This document shows, piece by piece, positions 16,317-25,802 of a stretch of DNA of 64,000 nucleotides. The translations under genes were made by a program, and so were the position numbers. Under the pieces are notes generated by a model. It saw only the letters and a list, made by a program, of their open reading frames with translations, did not search any database and was not told the origin of the DNA. The stretch is taken from the NCBI RefSeq assembly GCF_013177315.1, contig NZ_CP053661.1:5084001-5148000 (forward strand). Direction: 5' to 3'. The DNA is from Thermoleptolyngbya sichuanensis A183 (GTDB lineage: Bacteria > Cyanobacteriota > Cyanobacteriia > Elainellales > Elainellaceae). How positions within the stretch are numbered: position 1 is the stretch's first letter; each line of letters starts with the position of its first letter.

Positions 16317-16496
16317 ATGACCCAGGTGGTCTTAGGAGAAAACGAAGGGATTGAGTCGGCACTGCGACGGTTCAAGCGTCAGGTTTCCAAGGCGGGAATC
16401 TTGGCCGATGTGAAGAGCCACCGTCACTTCGAGACTCCTCTGGAAAAGCGCAAGCGCAAGGCGATTATGGCTCGTCGGAAGCGCCGTTTCCGTTAG
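16317..16496 (+). CDS. rpsU: 30S ribosomal protein S21
   Basis: This 59-residue basic protein of the small ribosomal subunit begins [19 protein letters not shown] and ends with the Lys/Arg tail [13 protein letters not shown]. It helps base pairing between mRNA and the 3' end of 16S rRNA during initiation. The ATG at 16317 is preferred to an upstream in-frame TTG because AAGGAG stands at 16303-16308 with eight bases of spacing. It is monocistronic, with a strong terminator 150 bp downstream. Confidence 0.96.
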   Translation: MTQVVLGENEGIESALRRFKRQVSKAGILADVKSHRHFETPLEKRKRKAIMARRKRRFR

Positions 16497-16647
16497 GTTT
16501 GGTGATCAGCTACGAGTTTAGTGTTAAGCCTCGATATGTCTTTGCAGCAAGTCTTTGCATCGCAGGTTTAAGGCGAAGGCTCAGTTTAATACTTCATGTG
16601 TACGTGTGATGTATGCATGGCACATAAGTTTTGGCAAATAAATTTTA

Positions 16648-16693
16648 AGCAGTGGGGTGAGAAAGCCAGTTTCTTTCCCCACTGCTGTTTTTT
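16648..16693 (+). terminator. Rho-independent terminator after rpsU
   Basis: The outer stem AGCAGTGGGG pairs with CCCCACTGCT, the inner GAGAAA pairs with TTTCTT, and a run of six T follows (16688-16693). This is the clearest intrinsic terminator of the window. Confidence 0.9.
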
Positions 16694-16754
16694 GCCTGTT
16701 TTTTCGCTGAGTTAGCGATAGCTGAACCTCGATTGGCCCCGAAAGACAGGAGTT

Positions 16755-17096
16755 CTAAAACCGGATGCGCTCCTCGGTGAAGAGCTTGAAACCAGCGGCG
16801 ATCGCCCCAAAAGACACCACAAAGTGCCACAGGCTGGTGGGCAGCAAGTATGCACCCCCACTCAAAAAGACCAGCAAAATGCCCACAGCCAGCAGACCCC
16901 AGCCCAAACTCCCGGTTTGCCGAGGGAAAAAAATCAGCGAGACCACGCCGCCCATCAGACAGAGCAGCGAACCCGTCGCCGGAAGATTGCGCCAATAAAA
17001 GGCCAGGCTAGTTGCAAAAAACACGTTCTTGCCCAGGAAGTAGATTCCGCCTACTAAAAGCGCCAGCCCGATCAGCTTTACGATTAATCTGTCCAT
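16755..17096 (-). CDS. Small multi-spanning membrane protein, 113 aa
   Basis: About four hydrophobic segments: L-I-G-L-A-L-L-V-G-G-I-Y-F-L-G near the N-terminus, L-L-C-L-M-G-G-V-V-S-L-I-F-F in the middle, L-L-A-V-G-I-L-L-V-F-L-S-G-G, and W-H-F-V-V-S-F-G-A-I-A-A-G at the end. No catalytic or ligand motif was seen. The protein is convergent with rpsU and probably an inner-membrane or thylakoid protein of unknown role. The ATG at 17096 starts M-D-R-L-I-V-K-L. Confidence 0.7.
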   Translation of the reverse strand: MDRLIVKLIGLALLVGGIYFLGKNVFFATSLAFYWRNLPATGSLLCLMGGVVSLIFFPRQTGSLGWGLLAVGILLVFLSGGAYLLPTSLWHFVVSFGAIAAGFKLFTEERIRF

Positions 17097-17235
17097 TTTC
17101 TGCCTGTCTGCCTCAGCGACTCGATATAGAGAGAAACAAATGCGAACCGCAGAAATCCGGATAGCTATTAGGCTAAAGAGTTTACTTTATACATGCACTA
17201 TACATACCCTGAGGACTCAGCTTGGTTACTTTGGC

Positions 17236-17685
17236 TTACCTCAGCGTGACTGTGAACCAGACACCAGCAAGATTGCGAATCTCCTGCTGTTGGGCGTAGT
17301 CGTGGATGAGTTGGCGAAACGTATCGATGTAGGAAAATGCAGCGATGAGCTGGGGCCAACTAGGATTTTTAGGAAAATGGATGCCCAGCGCTTTGGCCGC
17401 GCTGCGACAGCCGTTATACGAACCGTAGCGTTGCAGCAGTTCCGCTTGAGTGAGTTGGGTTGGCACAGCCGCAGGCAAGGCAGGCGCTGGAGTCGCAGGG
17501 GCGATTCCCGCAGGGATCGCTTCGCGAATCGCCCGTTCTGGCTTGGGTAAACCAGTGGTGGCGATCGCCTCCAGTTCATCCACTGCAATCTGTGCCACAG
17601 AGTAAATCGCGGCGGCGTTGCGGAGTTCGGCCTGCTGGTTTTCCTTGAGCTGGTTCAGCAGTTGGTTGATGCGCTTCTTGCCCAT
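17236..17685 (-). CDS. Hypothetical protein, 149 aa
   Basis: The N-terminal 55 residues look helical (K-K-R-I-N-Q-L-L-N-Q-L-K-E-N). An Ala/Pro-rich linker (about residues 58-77) leads to a C-terminal region with Y-G-S-Y-N-G-C-R-S-A-A-K-A-L-G-I, which could be a small helix-turn-helix-like fold, though this is weak. It lies 5 nt downstream of the coiled-coil gene and is almost certainly cotranscribed with it. No family recognised. Confidence 0.65.
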   Translation of the reverse strand: MGKKRINQLLNQLKENQQAELRNAAAIYSVAQIAVDELEAIATTGLPKPERAIREAIPAGIAPATPAPALPAAVPTQLTQAELLQRYGSYNGCRSAAKALGIHFPKNPSWPQLIAAFSYIDTFRQLIHDYAQQQEIRNLAGVWFTVTLR

Positions 17686-17690
17686 GAGAG

Positions 17691-18335
17691 TTATCGATCA
17701 AGGAGCGATCGCCCTACAGAAGCTTGGTCTGTGTACATTTGCGAATCATCCTTCCGCTTCTGCGCCTCCTCTTCTGGGGTCAGCTTTGGCTCCGCAGAAG
17801 GCAGCACAGGCTGTGGCGGCGTAGGTTCGATGCCCTGCTCCTCGCGCCACCAGTTCACAATACCGCGAACCGCATTCAGGAAATTCAAAAACCGCTGCGG
17901 CAGCGTCAAAAAGCTCCACTGCATCCGGTCTGCCGTTTCCACATCCGCCACCGCATCGAAAGCCGATGACAGCGTTTCTAGGCGACTGCCCATCGCCATC
18001 AGTTCTTGCTCCATTCCTCGCAGCAGCTCTTGGCTCGAAGCAGCAAGCTGCTGTTTTTCCTGCGCTAGCTTCTGGATAGACACTTGCAGCTTGGCAACAT
18101 CTGCTCTGAGTTGCAGCGACGTTTGCTTATGCTCCTCGTTGCGGCGAAGCAGTTGCCCCCGGCTGCGATTAGTAAAAACTAGGCACTCTCGCATTTCCAG
18201 GTAGGTGCGCTCTAGCTCTGCCCGCTGAAGTTGGGACACGTCTCTGGGGAAATCGGTCGCCGGGCGAAAGCGGTCGGGCGTGCGGCTGGCGGTCTGCTCG
18301 GACGAAATTTGGTGAGAAGGGTCAGAAAAAGCCAT
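17691..18335 (-). CDS. Coiled-coil hypothetical protein, 214 aa
   Basis: A central coiled coil of about 100 residues (roughly 35-135; R-A-D-V-A-K-L-Q-V-S-I-Q-K-L-A-Q-E-K) with many Gln, Glu and Leu is followed by an amphipathic or membrane-associating stretch with two tryptophans (G-I-V-N-W-W-R-E-E) and a disordered Pro/Glu/Lys tail. It has no signal peptide. ATG 18335 is chosen; GTG 18350 is in frame. It sits 5 nt upstream of the 149-residue gene. A structural or scaffolding role is possible, but nothing specific was recognised. Confidence 0.68.
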   Translation of the reverse strand: MAFSDPSHQISSEQTASRTPDRFRPATDFPRDVSQLQRAELERTYLEMRECLVFTNRSRGQLLRRNEEHKQTSLQLRADVAKLQVSIQKLAQEKQQLAASSQELLRGMEQELMAMGSRLETLSSAFDAVADVETADRMQWSFLTLPQRFLNFLNAVRGIVNWWREEQGIEPTPPQPVLPSAEPKLTPEEEAQKRKDDSQMYTDQASVGRSLLDR

Positions 18336-18350
18336 AGCTCGGAGGTTCAC

Positions 18351-18675
18351 TATCTATCCTGATCTTGGCTCAGAATGCCCAGAACAGGGGACAACTGCAC
18401 TGGTTTTACATAAAAGCTTCATGAAATAGGCTGTCTCTGCCTAAATTTCATCCCATTTGGGGCATTTGAGGACGATCTGAGGAATGTTTGGGTGAGGAAT
18501 GTTTTGAGAGAGAAATTCTCCGGTTCTGACAAAAACCCAGAGTTCTCTCTAAGGTTGACCCAAAATCTAATACTGATTCGCCTTGAAAAAATTGGTGTGT
18601 GCAAGTCGAAAAGTTTAGTAAAATAACTTTACAAGACCAATAGGTATTTATTCTCATTACATTCGCTTCATCGCC
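18351..18675. other. Divergent promoter region, 325 bp
   Basis: AT-rich, lies between the coiled-coil gene and ndhD and must hold both promoters. No other structure was accepted. Confidence 0.5.
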
Positions 18676-20370
18676 ATGACCGACTTTCCCTGGTTAACCT
18701 CCATCGTTCTGCTGCCCCTGGCGGCTGCGCTCCTAATTCCCTTGCTGCCGGACAAAGACGGCAGAATTGTCCGTTGGTACGCCCTCGCTGTGGGGTTGGC
18801 GGACTTTGTGCTGATGTGTTTCGCCTTCTGGACTCACTATGACCCCACTGTCGCAGACTTTCAGATGGTGGAAACCTTCCGGTGGATGTCGCAGCTTGGG
18901 CTAAGCTGGACGGTTTCGGTGGATGGCTTGTCGGTGCCGCTGGTGCTGCTGGCTGGCTTTGTGACCACGCTGTCGATGTTTGCCGCTTGGGGTGTCGATC
19001 GGCGACCGCGCCTGTTCTACGCGCTGATGCTGGTGCTATACGCGGCGCAGGTGGGCGTGTTTGTTGCTCAGGATCTCCTGCTGTTTTTCATCATGTGGGA
19101 AGTGGAGCTAATTCCCGTGTACCTGCTGGTGTGCATCTGGGGCGGGCAAAACCGTCGCTACGCGGCGATGAAGTTTCTAATGTACACGGCGATCGCCTCT
19201 ATCTTTATTCTAGTGGCCGGTCTGGCGATGGCTTTCTCCGGCGACACTACTACGTTTGACATTGCCGCCCTCCGCCTCAAGGACTTCTCCCTGCCAATGG
19301 AACTGCTGCTCTACGCAGGGCTGCTAATCTCCTTCGGCGTTAAGCTGGCCATCTTCCCGATGCACACCTGGCTCCCCGATGCTCACGGCGAAGCTTCCTC
19401 CCCAGTATCGATGATCCTGGCAGGTGTGCTGCTGAAAATGGGTGGCTATGGGCTAATCCGTTTGAATATGGAGCTTCTGCCCAACGCTCACGTCTATTTC
19501 GCTCCGGTTCTGGCTATCCTTGGTGCAGTCAACATCGTCTACGGTGCGCTCAATTCCTTCGGGCAGACGAACATGAAACGTCGCCTCGCCTACTCCTCCA
19601 TTTCCCACATGGGCTTTGTGTTGCTAGGCATTGCTTCCTTCACCGATATCGGCGTGAGCGGCGCAATGCTGCAAATGATTTCCCACGGGCTGATTGCTTC
19701 GATGCTGTTCTTCCTGGCCGGCGTAACCTACGACCGCACCCACACCATGATGATGGACAAGATGGGCGGCATCGGACAGGTGATGCCTCGCGTGTTTGCC
19801 CTATTCACGGCTGGCGCAATGGCTTCGCTGGCGCTGCCCGGAATGAGCGGATTTGCTGGAGAAATCGCCGTGTTCATGGGCATGACGACGAGCGATGTCT
19901 ACGGTTCTACCTTCCGCACGGTAACGGTGTTTCTCTCCGCAGTCGGCCTAATCCTTACGCCAATCTATTTACTGTCAATGCTACGTCAGGTCTTTTTTGG
20001 CACGAGCGCCGAGCTAATGTGCGACGTAGTTCCGTCCTGTGACCTGGGCGATTTTGAAATGAAGCGTCAGGGCAATGAGGAAGCTGCCTGCTTTGGCACC
20101 AACTGCGTGTTGCCAGCAGATGCGAAATTTGAGGATGCTAAACCACGAGAATTATTTATCGCCGTTTGCTTCTTAGCGCTGATTGTGGCGATCGGGCTAT
20201 ATCCCAAGCCTGCCATGCAGATGTATGATGCCAAGACTGTTGCCGTGAATGCTCAAATGCAAACGTCTTATCAGCAATTTGCACTCACGCATTCCTCAAC
20301 CTATGCGGGTGGATTGCTTGATGGAGTTGTTTCCAGCGCCAAAGCACCGGTCTTGGGTGTGGTGGAATAG
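18676..20370 (+). CDS. ndhD: NAD(P)H-quinone oxidoreductase subunit 4 (NdhD, D1-like)
   Basis: The 564-residue proton-pumping subunit of the thylakoid NDH-1 complex has about fourteen membrane segments. Antiporter-fold marks are the early W-E-V-E-L-I-P with the buried glutamate (near residue 140), the F[19 protein letters not shown] loop with its lysine (near 225), [10 protein letters not shown] and G-M-S-G-F-A-G-E. It couples electron flow from ferredoxin to plastoquinone with proton translocation in respiration and cyclic flow. Near residues 450-490 there is a cysteine-containing insert. A D1 type is suggested by overall pattern, but ndhF is not adjacent. The start is ATG 18676. Confidence 0.94.
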   Translation: MTDFPWLTSIVLLPLAAALLIPLLPDKDGRIVRWYALAVGLADFVLMCFAFWTHYDPTVADFQMVETFRWMSQLGLSWTVSVDGLSVPLVLLAGFVTTLSMFAAWGVDRRPRLFYALMLVLYAAQVGVFVAQDLLLFFIMWEVELIPVYLLVCIWGGQNRRYAAMKFLMYTAIASIFILVAGLAMAFSGDTTTFDIAALRLKDFSLPMELLLYAGLLISFGVKLAIFPMHTWLPDAHGEASSPVSMILAGVLLKMGGYGLIRLNMELLPNAHVYFAPVLAILGAVNIVYGALNSFGQTNMKRRLAYSSISHMGFVLLGIASFTDIGVSGAMLQMISHGLIASMLFFLAGVTYDRTHTMMMDKMGGIGQVMPRVFALFTAGAMASLALPGMSGFAGEIAVFMGMTTSDVYGSTFRTVTVFLSAVGLILTPIYLLSMLRQVFFGTSAELMCDVVPSCDLGDFEMKRQGNEEAACFGTNCVLPADAKFEDAKPRELFIAVCFLALIVAIGLYPKPAMQMYDAKTVAVNAQMQTSYQQFALTHSSTYAGGLLDGVVSSAKAPVLGVVE

Positions 20371-20536
20371 CCGGATGGTGGACGGCAGGAGCTTTGGACG
20401 ACAGTTAGCTTGTTCAGTTAGCTTGGTCAAAGCTTCCAGAATTTTTGATAGTTCTGACTGCTGCCAGTCTGTTACGAATCTCTGAGTGCTGCGCTGCAAA
20501 CCTCAAAATTTTTAGAACTAAAAAGTTTTGAGAATT

Positions 20537-20574
20537 AAGAAACCGTCGCCTGGCAACCCAAGCGGCGGTTTCTT
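20537..20574. terminator. Bidirectional terminator between ndhD and gnd
   Basis: AAGAAACCG-t-CGC pairs with GCG-g-CGGTTTCTT around a 14-nt loop. The A-rich left arm and T-rich right arm fit transcript termination from both convergent genes. Confidence 0.7.
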
Positions 20575-20596
20575 GCAGGAAAAGCGCTTCTAACCC

Positions 20597-22033
20597 TTAG
20601 CTGACACTAGCCAGTGCGGGTGCTTCGGGGGCCCATTCAGTGTGGAACGTGCCTGCTTTGTCGATGCGCTGGTAGGTGTGCGCCCCAAAGTAGTCGCGCT
20701 GAGCCTGGGTGAGGTTTTGCGGCAGGGTGGCGCGGCGGTAGCTGTCGAAATAGTCCAACGAGGCGCTGAAGGCGGGCACCGGAATGCCAACCTTAGCAGC
20801 GGTCATAATAACTTCACGCCAGGCCGCCTGACGATCCAGAATGGTCTGCTTGAACTCTGGAGCCAGCAGCAGGTTAGGGAGAGCAGGGTTCTCGTCGTAG
20901 GCTTTCTTGATTTTGTTCAAGAAGCCCGCACGGATAATGCAGCCACCCTTCCAGATGCGGGCCATTTCGCCCAGGTTAAGGTTGTAGTTAAACTCTTGCG
21001 AAGCCTTGGCCAGCAGCGCCATGCCTTGGGCGTAGGAGCAAATCTTGGAACAGTAGAGCGCATCCCGCACCATGTTAATAAAAGTTTGCTGGTCGCCTTC
21101 ATAGAGTCCGCTGGGCCCCGTCAGTTCCTTGGATGCTGCAACCCGCTCTTCTTTGATGGAGGAGATGATTCGAGCATTCACCGCTGCGATGATAGTGGGA
21201 ATGCTGACACCCAGTTCTAGGGCGCTCATTACCGTCCAGCGACCCGTGCCTTTTTGCCCAGCCGCATCCAGGATGAAATCCACCAGGTGCTTGCCTGTGT
21301 CGGGGTCAATCTTCTGGAAGATGTCGGCGGTAATTTCGATCAGGAACGAGTTGAGTTCGTCGGTGGTGTTCCACTCGGCGAAGGCGGCGTGGAGTTGCTC
21401 GTTGGTCAGTCCGCCTGCATTTTTCAGCAGGTCGTAGGCTTCGGCAATGAGCTGCATGTCACCGTACTCAATGCCGTTATGAACCATCTTGACGTAGTGC
21501 CCGGAGCCGCCGGGGCCAATGTAGGTGACGCAGGGGCCGTCGTCTACTTGGGCGGCAATTTTGGTGACAATGGGTTCGATTTCGCGATAGGCGGCTTCGG
21601 TGCCACCGGGCATGAGGCTGGGCCCGTTCAGCGCGCCTTCTTCGCCACCGCTCACGCCCATGCCAATAAAGCGTAATCCGGTGGATTCTAAATCCTTGAC
21701 GCGACGCTCGGTGTCTTCGTAGAGGGAGTTGCCGCCGTCGATGATCATGTCGCCGGGTTCAAGCAGGGGCTTAAGCTGTTCGATTACAGCATCAACAGGG
21801 GCACCAGCCTTGACCATGATCAGGATTTTGCGAGGGCGCTCTAGGGATTGCACAAACTCAGGCAGGGTGTAGGAGGCGACGAAGTTTTTCCCTGCGGCCC
21901 GCGTTCTCATAAATTCTTCTGTAACCGAACCAGTGCGGTTGTAGACCGCCATTGAATAGCCGTTGCGCTCGATGTTGAGTGCGAGGTTTTCGCCCATCAC
22001 GGCCAAACCAATGAGACCAAAGCTCTGTGCCAT
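20597..22033 (-). CDS. gnd: 6-phosphogluconate dehydrogenase (decarboxylating)
   Basis: This 478-residue enzyme of the oxidative pentose phosphate pathway converts 6-phosphogluconate to ribulose 5-phosphate with NADP+ reduction, supplying NADPH in the dark. The Rossmann start [13 protein letters not shown] is at residues 8-20, followed by Y-N-R-T. The substrate loop [13 protein letters not shown], the catalytic [12 protein letters not shown] and the C-terminal substrate-clamp tail (Y-F-G-A-H-T-Y-Q-R) are all present. Full length; ATG 22033. Confidence 0.98.
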   Translation of the reverse strand: MAQSFGLIGLAVMGENLALNIERNGYSMAVYNRTGSVTEEFMRTRAAGKNFVASYTLPEFVQSLERPRKILIMVKAGAPVDAVIEQLKPLLEPGDMIIDGGNSLYEDTERRVKDLESTGLRFIGMGVSGGEEGALNGPSLMPGGTEAAYREIEPIVTKIAAQVDDGPCVTYIGPGGSGHYVKMVHNGIEYGDMQLIAEAYDLLKNAGGLTNEQLHAAFAEWNTTDELNSFLIEITADIFQKIDPDTGKHLVDFILDAAGQKGTGRWTVMSALELGVSIPTIIAAVNARIISSIKEERVAASKELTGPSGLYEGDQQTFINMVRDALYCSKICSYAQGMALLAKASQEFNYNLNLGEMARIWKGGCIIRAGFLNKIKKAYDENPALPNLLLAPEFKQTILDRQAAWREVIMTAAKVGIPVPAFSASLDYFDSYRRATLPQNLTQAQRDYFGAHTYQRIDKAGTFHTEWAPEAPALASVS

Positions 22034-22212
22034 AGATTCTGCCTACTTGCTTACTGCTGGACAACGCCGAACCAAATTCCAAAGTGCTTCACAGAGGACG
22101 AATGCAGGCAAAGCCCACACGACCCCAAGGCTTTATATAGATTTTTGGGACTGTCTGTTCCTTATCAGAGTAGACAAGTTTTTCAGAAAGGGCAGTTCAT
22201 CAAAGATTTTCT

Positions 22213-24123
22213 TTATGCCTTAAACCGTTTGGTTGTCTGGGATACAGGAATTTGAATGATGAATTCGGTGTGGTGTCCTGGGGCAGAATTACAACGGAGG
22301 ATGCCGTGGTGGGTTTCGACGATGATTTGGTAGCACATGGCGAGTCCGAGGCCTGTGCCCTGGCCGACGGGCTTGGTGGTGAAGAAGGGATCGAACAGGC
22401 GGGATTGGAGATCTTCGGGGATTGGGGGGCCGTTGTTGGCGATGCGGATTTGGATGTGTCCATCAGTGCTTCCCTCCTTACCCGCTTTGCCTCCTTTGCC
22501 CTCCCTGTCCTCCAGATATCGAGTCTGAATATGGATCAGGGGAGGGGAGGAATCTGATAGGAATCCGCTGGGAATTCGCGGAGTCTGAAGAGCATCAATG
22601 GCATTGTTGAGGATGTTCAGAACCACCTGGTTGATTTGGCTGGGGTAGCACTCTACAAGAGGCAAATCGCTGTAGTCAGTTGTAACTTGAATAGCAGAAC
22701 CGCTGGCAGACGTTTGAAGCCGATGCTGCAAGACTAGCAGTGTGCTGTCGATGCCGTTATGAATTTCGACTCGCTTCAGTCCTGCCTCATCCATGTGGGA
22801 AAAGGTGCGGAGTGAGAGGACGATAGTACGGATGCGCTCGGCTCCGACCCGCATGGAGTTGAGCAGTTTGGGCAGATCGGCAGTGATGAACGGTAGATCT
22901 ATGCTGGCTTGCGCCTCTTGCACGGGTTGTGGGGGATGGGGAATGTGCTGCTGATAAAGAGCGATTAGGTCGAGCAGAGCATGGGCATATTGGCGAGCGT
23001 GGGTGATGTTGCCGTAGATGAAGCCGATGGGGTTGTTGATTTCGTGGGCGATGCCTGCGACGAGTTGCCCTAAGCCGGACATTTTTTCGCTGTGGAGCAG
23101 TTGGGCCTGGGTTTTGCGAAGTTCCTGGAGGGTGCGTTCGAGTTCTTCAGCTTTTTCGCGGTAGCGCAGTTCTGACTGACGCAGGGCGGCTTCTTGCTGG
23201 AGGGCTTGCTGGATGCGATCGCGCTCTCGCAGGTATCGGAGCGATCGCTCTAGCAGCCGCCAGATAATCAGCCCCGACACGGCTCCTGCGCCCATCAGCG
23301 ACAACCCCAAATAGCGCAGACCCAGCAACATCTGCTGATAGACAGGTCGGGGCGCATCGATCCGCAGCAACATGACGGGCCGGCGGTGCAGGTCATAGAT
23401 AAGGCGGTAAGCGGCGATCGCCTGCGCTGTAAGCGGAATGACTATCTCCGATTGCCCTGTTTTTAGCTGAGTTAGGGCTTGCTGATGGGTGGGGCCTGTG
23501 AGTGGATGCAGCGATAGCGACAGTTGGGTCGATTCGGAGAGCTTAGCAAGCTTATCGGCATCTAGCGTTTGTCCAAAAATAAAGCTGCCGACAGCGGGGC
23601 CACTGCCGTTACTTCTCAGAATAGGGCGACTAACGAGCAGCGTTAGCTGTCCAGAAATCAGCACGATGCCCTGAGGATTTGACGGTTCTCGCCCTACCTG
23701 AAACAGCTTGGGCAGCGCCATCAGCGCATCCTGAAAGACTTCATCAGCAGGGCTGTTGATTTGTCCACTGGAATAGTCGTAGGCGGCGCTATAGAGTAGG
23801 GTTTGGGGGTCGCGGGCGATCGCCATCCAGTCTGCCTGAGTCGATGTGAAGGTAACGTCGCCAATCGAATTGCTGATGTAGTCTGGCTTTTGACCCTGGG
23901 CATAGGCGTAGGTCTCGTCCCAAATGGCATAGTCTGTAGCGGCATTGCCCAGAATGTCGATTTGATTTTGAAGTGCTCGCTCAACCTGATCCAAGTTTCT
24001 CGTCAGGGTCAGCCTTTCGACCTGACGGGCGCTGTTGAGCAGAATCGTTGATGAGCCAGCAAACAGCAGGGTTGTGATTCCTCCAAGAATCAAGAAGATG
24101 CTAACTGGAAGCGGAACTCGCAT
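22213..24123 (-). CDS. CHASE4-domain sensor histidine kinase
   Basis: The protein (636 residues) begins at ATG 24123, just before the first membrane segment (V-S-I-F-L-I-L-G-G-I-T-T-L-L-F-A). An extracytoplasmic CHASE4 sensor follows with the hallmark D-Y-A-I-W-D-E-T-Y near residue 70. A second membrane segment (about 268-290) leads to a coiled-coil linker and the dimerisation box G-I-A-H-E-I-N-N-P with the phospho-acceptor H360. The ATP domain has L-N-I-L-N-N-A-I-D-A-L and G-Q-G-T-G-L-G-L-A-M. A Gly/Lys/Glu-rich low-complexity insert lies between the N and G boxes. No receiver domain and no neighbouring regulator are present, so its partner is elsewhere. The open frame runs to a TTG at 24207, judged less likely. 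Confidence 0.92.
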   Translation of the reverse strand: MRVPLPVSIFLILGGITTLLFAGSSTILLNSARQVERLTLTRNLDQVERALQNQIDILGNAATDYAIWDETYAYAQGQKPDYISNSIGDVTFTSTQADWMAIARDPQTLLYSAAYDYSSGQINSPADEVFQDALMALPKLFQVGREPSNPQGIVLISGQLTLLVSRPILRSNGSGPAVGSFIFGQTLDADKLAKLSESTQLSLSLHPLTGPTHQQALTQLKTGQSEIVIPLTAQAIAAYRLIYDLHRRPVMLLRIDAPRPVYQQMLLGLRYLGLSLMGAGAVSGLIIWRLLERSLRYLRERDRIQQALQQEAALRQSELRYREKAEELERTLQELRKTQAQLLHSEKMSGLGQLVAGIAHEINNPIGFIYGNITHARQYAHALLDLIALYQQHIPHPPQPVQEAQASIDLPFITADLPKLLNSMRVGAERIRTIVLSLRTFSHMDEAGLKRVEIHNGIDSTLLVLQHRLQTSASGSAIQVTTDYSDLPLVECYPSQINQVVLNILNNAIDALQTPRIPSGFLSDSSPPLIHIQTRYLEDREGKGGKAGKEGSTDGHIQIRIANNGPPIPEDLQSRLFDPFFTTKPVGQGTGLGLAMCYQIIVETHHGILRCNSAPGHHTEFIIQIPVSQTTKRFKA

Positions 24124-24306
24124 GTAAACGTGCGGTTTGAAAAACAGCGGTGCAAGGTTTCTAAATACTCTGGGAACCTGAATTGAGAAGACTCGGACGC
24201 AGGGCAAAACAAAGTTAGAGGCTGGACTACTTAGAGACTGGAATATAGCACCGCTCCAAGGCCCTGCGTTGGCTATCTCCTGAATTCTCTAAGCTCAGAG
24301 TGCCCA

Positions 24307-24323
24307 GCCTCCTGAGAGGAGGC
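24307..24323 (+). promoter_or_regulatory. Hairpin covering a Shine-Dalgarno sequence
   Basis: GCCTCCT-gag-AGGAGGC is a perfect 7-bp stem. Its right arm contains AGGAGG, nine bases before the TTG start of the next gene, so folding would hide the ribosome site. Confidence 0.45.
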
Positions 24324-24331
24324 GACATCGA

Positions 24332-24700
24332 TTGATAAAATGCTCCCAGATGACCAAAACTACACGCTTTTCTATGGCTAGCCCGGAAATGTCTAATTCA
24401 GAAACACCAACAGAAATGCCTAATTATGGAGGGGCTGACGCAGTGGACGAGGCGATCGCCCGTGGCATTGATTTTGACGGGTCGCCCATTCCCCAAGCCA
24501 AATTAGACCTCTACAGTCGAGTGATGGGGCTGGAGGCGGGTCGGCAGCGCAGCGGCGTAAGCAACACCATGCGATCGCGCATCGTCCGCATCGGCGCAAA
24601 GCACATTCCTCAGGACGAGCTAAATCAGATGTTGATTGCGGCCGACTTTGCCCCGCTGAAGGATAAAGAAATCGCTTTCTTTTACGGTGGTAAATCGTAA
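24332..24700 (+). CDS. Small conserved hypothetical protein, about 116-122 aa
   Basis: The N-terminal 35 residues are Ser/Thr/Glu-rich and probably disordered. The remainder is a well-ordered block: G-I-D-F-D-G-S-P-I-P, L-D-L-Y-S-R-V-M-G-L-E-A-G-R-Q-R-S-G, then I-P-Q-D-E-L-N-Q and I-A-F-F-Y-G-G-K. No membrane segment or signal is present. Such strict local patterning suggests a conserved cyanobacterial protein, but the name was not recalled. The TTG at 24332 has AGGAGG at good spacing; ATG 24350 or 24374 are alternatives. Confidence 0.72.
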   Translation: MIKCSQMTKTTRFSMASPEMSNSETPTEMPNYGGADAVDEAIARGIDFDGSPIPQAKLDLYSRVMGLEAGRQRSGVSNTMRSRIVRIGAKHIPQDELNQMLIAADFAPLKDKEIAFFYGGKS

Positions 24701-24847
24701 TAAACAAGCGTTACAGAGCGCAGGGATTTGTCACCAAACGCTGTAATACTGTTAAGCAGGCAGTAAGCAGTTGGAGATCGAGCTGGGGAGCGTGCGATCG
24801 CCAGTTGCTTATTGCTCGCCAAAGTTTTTTAGACATGAACTTCTCCA

Positions 24848-25162
24848 ATGGTGCCTACTCCCAGCGCAATTGCGGCGATCGCCTATGGCTTACTGGCGCT
24901 GGTCGGCGGCATCATTGGCTATCGGCAGGCGAGCAGCCGGGCCTCGCTCATCTCCGGCGGCATCAGCGGCGCGCTGCTCCTTTTGTCAGGGATCTTGCAA
25001 GCAGCGGGCATACCCTGGGCGCGGGGGCTGGCCGCGCTGATCACTGGGACACTGGTGGTCGTTTTTATTATGCGCTGGATTAAAACCCGAAAGCCAATGC
25101 CAGCCCTGCTGATGATCGTGGCAGGACTGGCATCGCTGTTTGTGACGGGCTTTATCTTGTGA
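24848..25162 (+). CDS. TMEM14 family small membrane protein
   Basis: The 104-residue protein has four membrane helices and the TMEM14 pattern: A-Y-G-L-L-A-L-V-G-G-I-I-G-Y near the start, S-R-A-S-L-I-S-G-G-I-S-G-A-L-L-L in the second helix and R-W-I-K-T-R-K-P-M-P-A between helices three and four. In plants and animals the family has been linked to transport of fatty acids or porphyrin precursors; its bacterial role is unproven. The ATG at 24848 is the natural start for this frame; two other frames overlapping this DNA are shadows. Confidence 0.88.
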   Translation: MVPTPSAIAAIAYGLLALVGGIIGYRQASSRASLISGGISGALLLLSGILQAAGIPWARGLAALITGTLVVVFIMRWIKTRKPMPALLMIVAGLASLFVTGFIL

Positions 25163-25203
25163 TGGGCTTTATCGCGTCGTGAAACCGGCTGAATCGGGGT
25201 AAC

Positions 25204-25575
25204 CTACACCGCACCCGCAGGCAGCAGACCCGTTGCCGACAGGATATAGTTCAAAATCGAGCTAACGAAGGCTAGGGCGATCGCCCCCAAAATGGCGCTG
25301 CCGATGCCCCAGCGCAGGCGGAAGCCCTGAGTCAGCAGGGCCGCCAGACCAAACACAATGACCGAACCCAGCAGCGGCACAATGCCCAGGGTAAACAGCC
25401 AGGAGGCCGTGCGAATAAACTGCGGAAAGGCGTACCAAATGCCATTCAGCACCCCAATAATGGCACCCGCAAACAGGGCCGCACCGGGATTGTCAATGTC
25501 AATTCCCAGAGGGAGTTTAGAGATAATCAGCAGGCTAATTGCCAACACCAAAATCGAAATTAAAAGTCCAATCAT
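25204..25575 (-). CDS. Phage-holin-family (Phage_holin_4_2-like) membrane protein
   Basis: The 123-residue protein has four hydrophobic segments. The L-P-L-G-I-D-I-D-N-P-G-A-A-L-F-A-G-A-I-I-G-V-L-N segment near residue 25 is the mark of the family, which is widespread in bacteria outside phages and has no proven lytic role there. ATG 25575 is preferred to GTG 25581 because GGAGGA lies at the correct distance before it. Convergent with the TMEM14 gene, about 40 bp apart. No prophage genes are nearby, so a chromosomal role is likely. Confidence 0.85.
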   Translation of the reverse strand: MIGLLISILVLAISLLIISKLPLGIDIDNPGAALFAGAIIGVLNGIWYAFPQFIRTASWLFTLGIVPLLGSVIVFGLAALLTQGFRLRWGIGSAILGAIALAFVSSILNYILSATGLLPAGAV

Positions 25576-25802
25576 AGCCACTCCTCCAAAGTTAACTACT
25601 TAAAAACCAATCAGCGAGATCAAACAACAGGTTAGGACGATTCATGCAATCAACGTTAAAACGATCTGGCTCGGTAAAAGGGAGCAGTCTTTCTATTCTT
25701 AAGTCCCTATAGCACTGCGAAAGAAGCCGTTCTTTCTAGTTGAAACCGTCAGACCTTTGCACTGATGATTAGCACCAAAATTAATGGTGAACCAAGGCTA
25801 GA

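Noticed and set aside
25204-25575. Holin-family protein as a sign of a prophage
   Set aside because: No lysin, capsid, integrase or attachment sites nearby; the family is common in non-phage loci.
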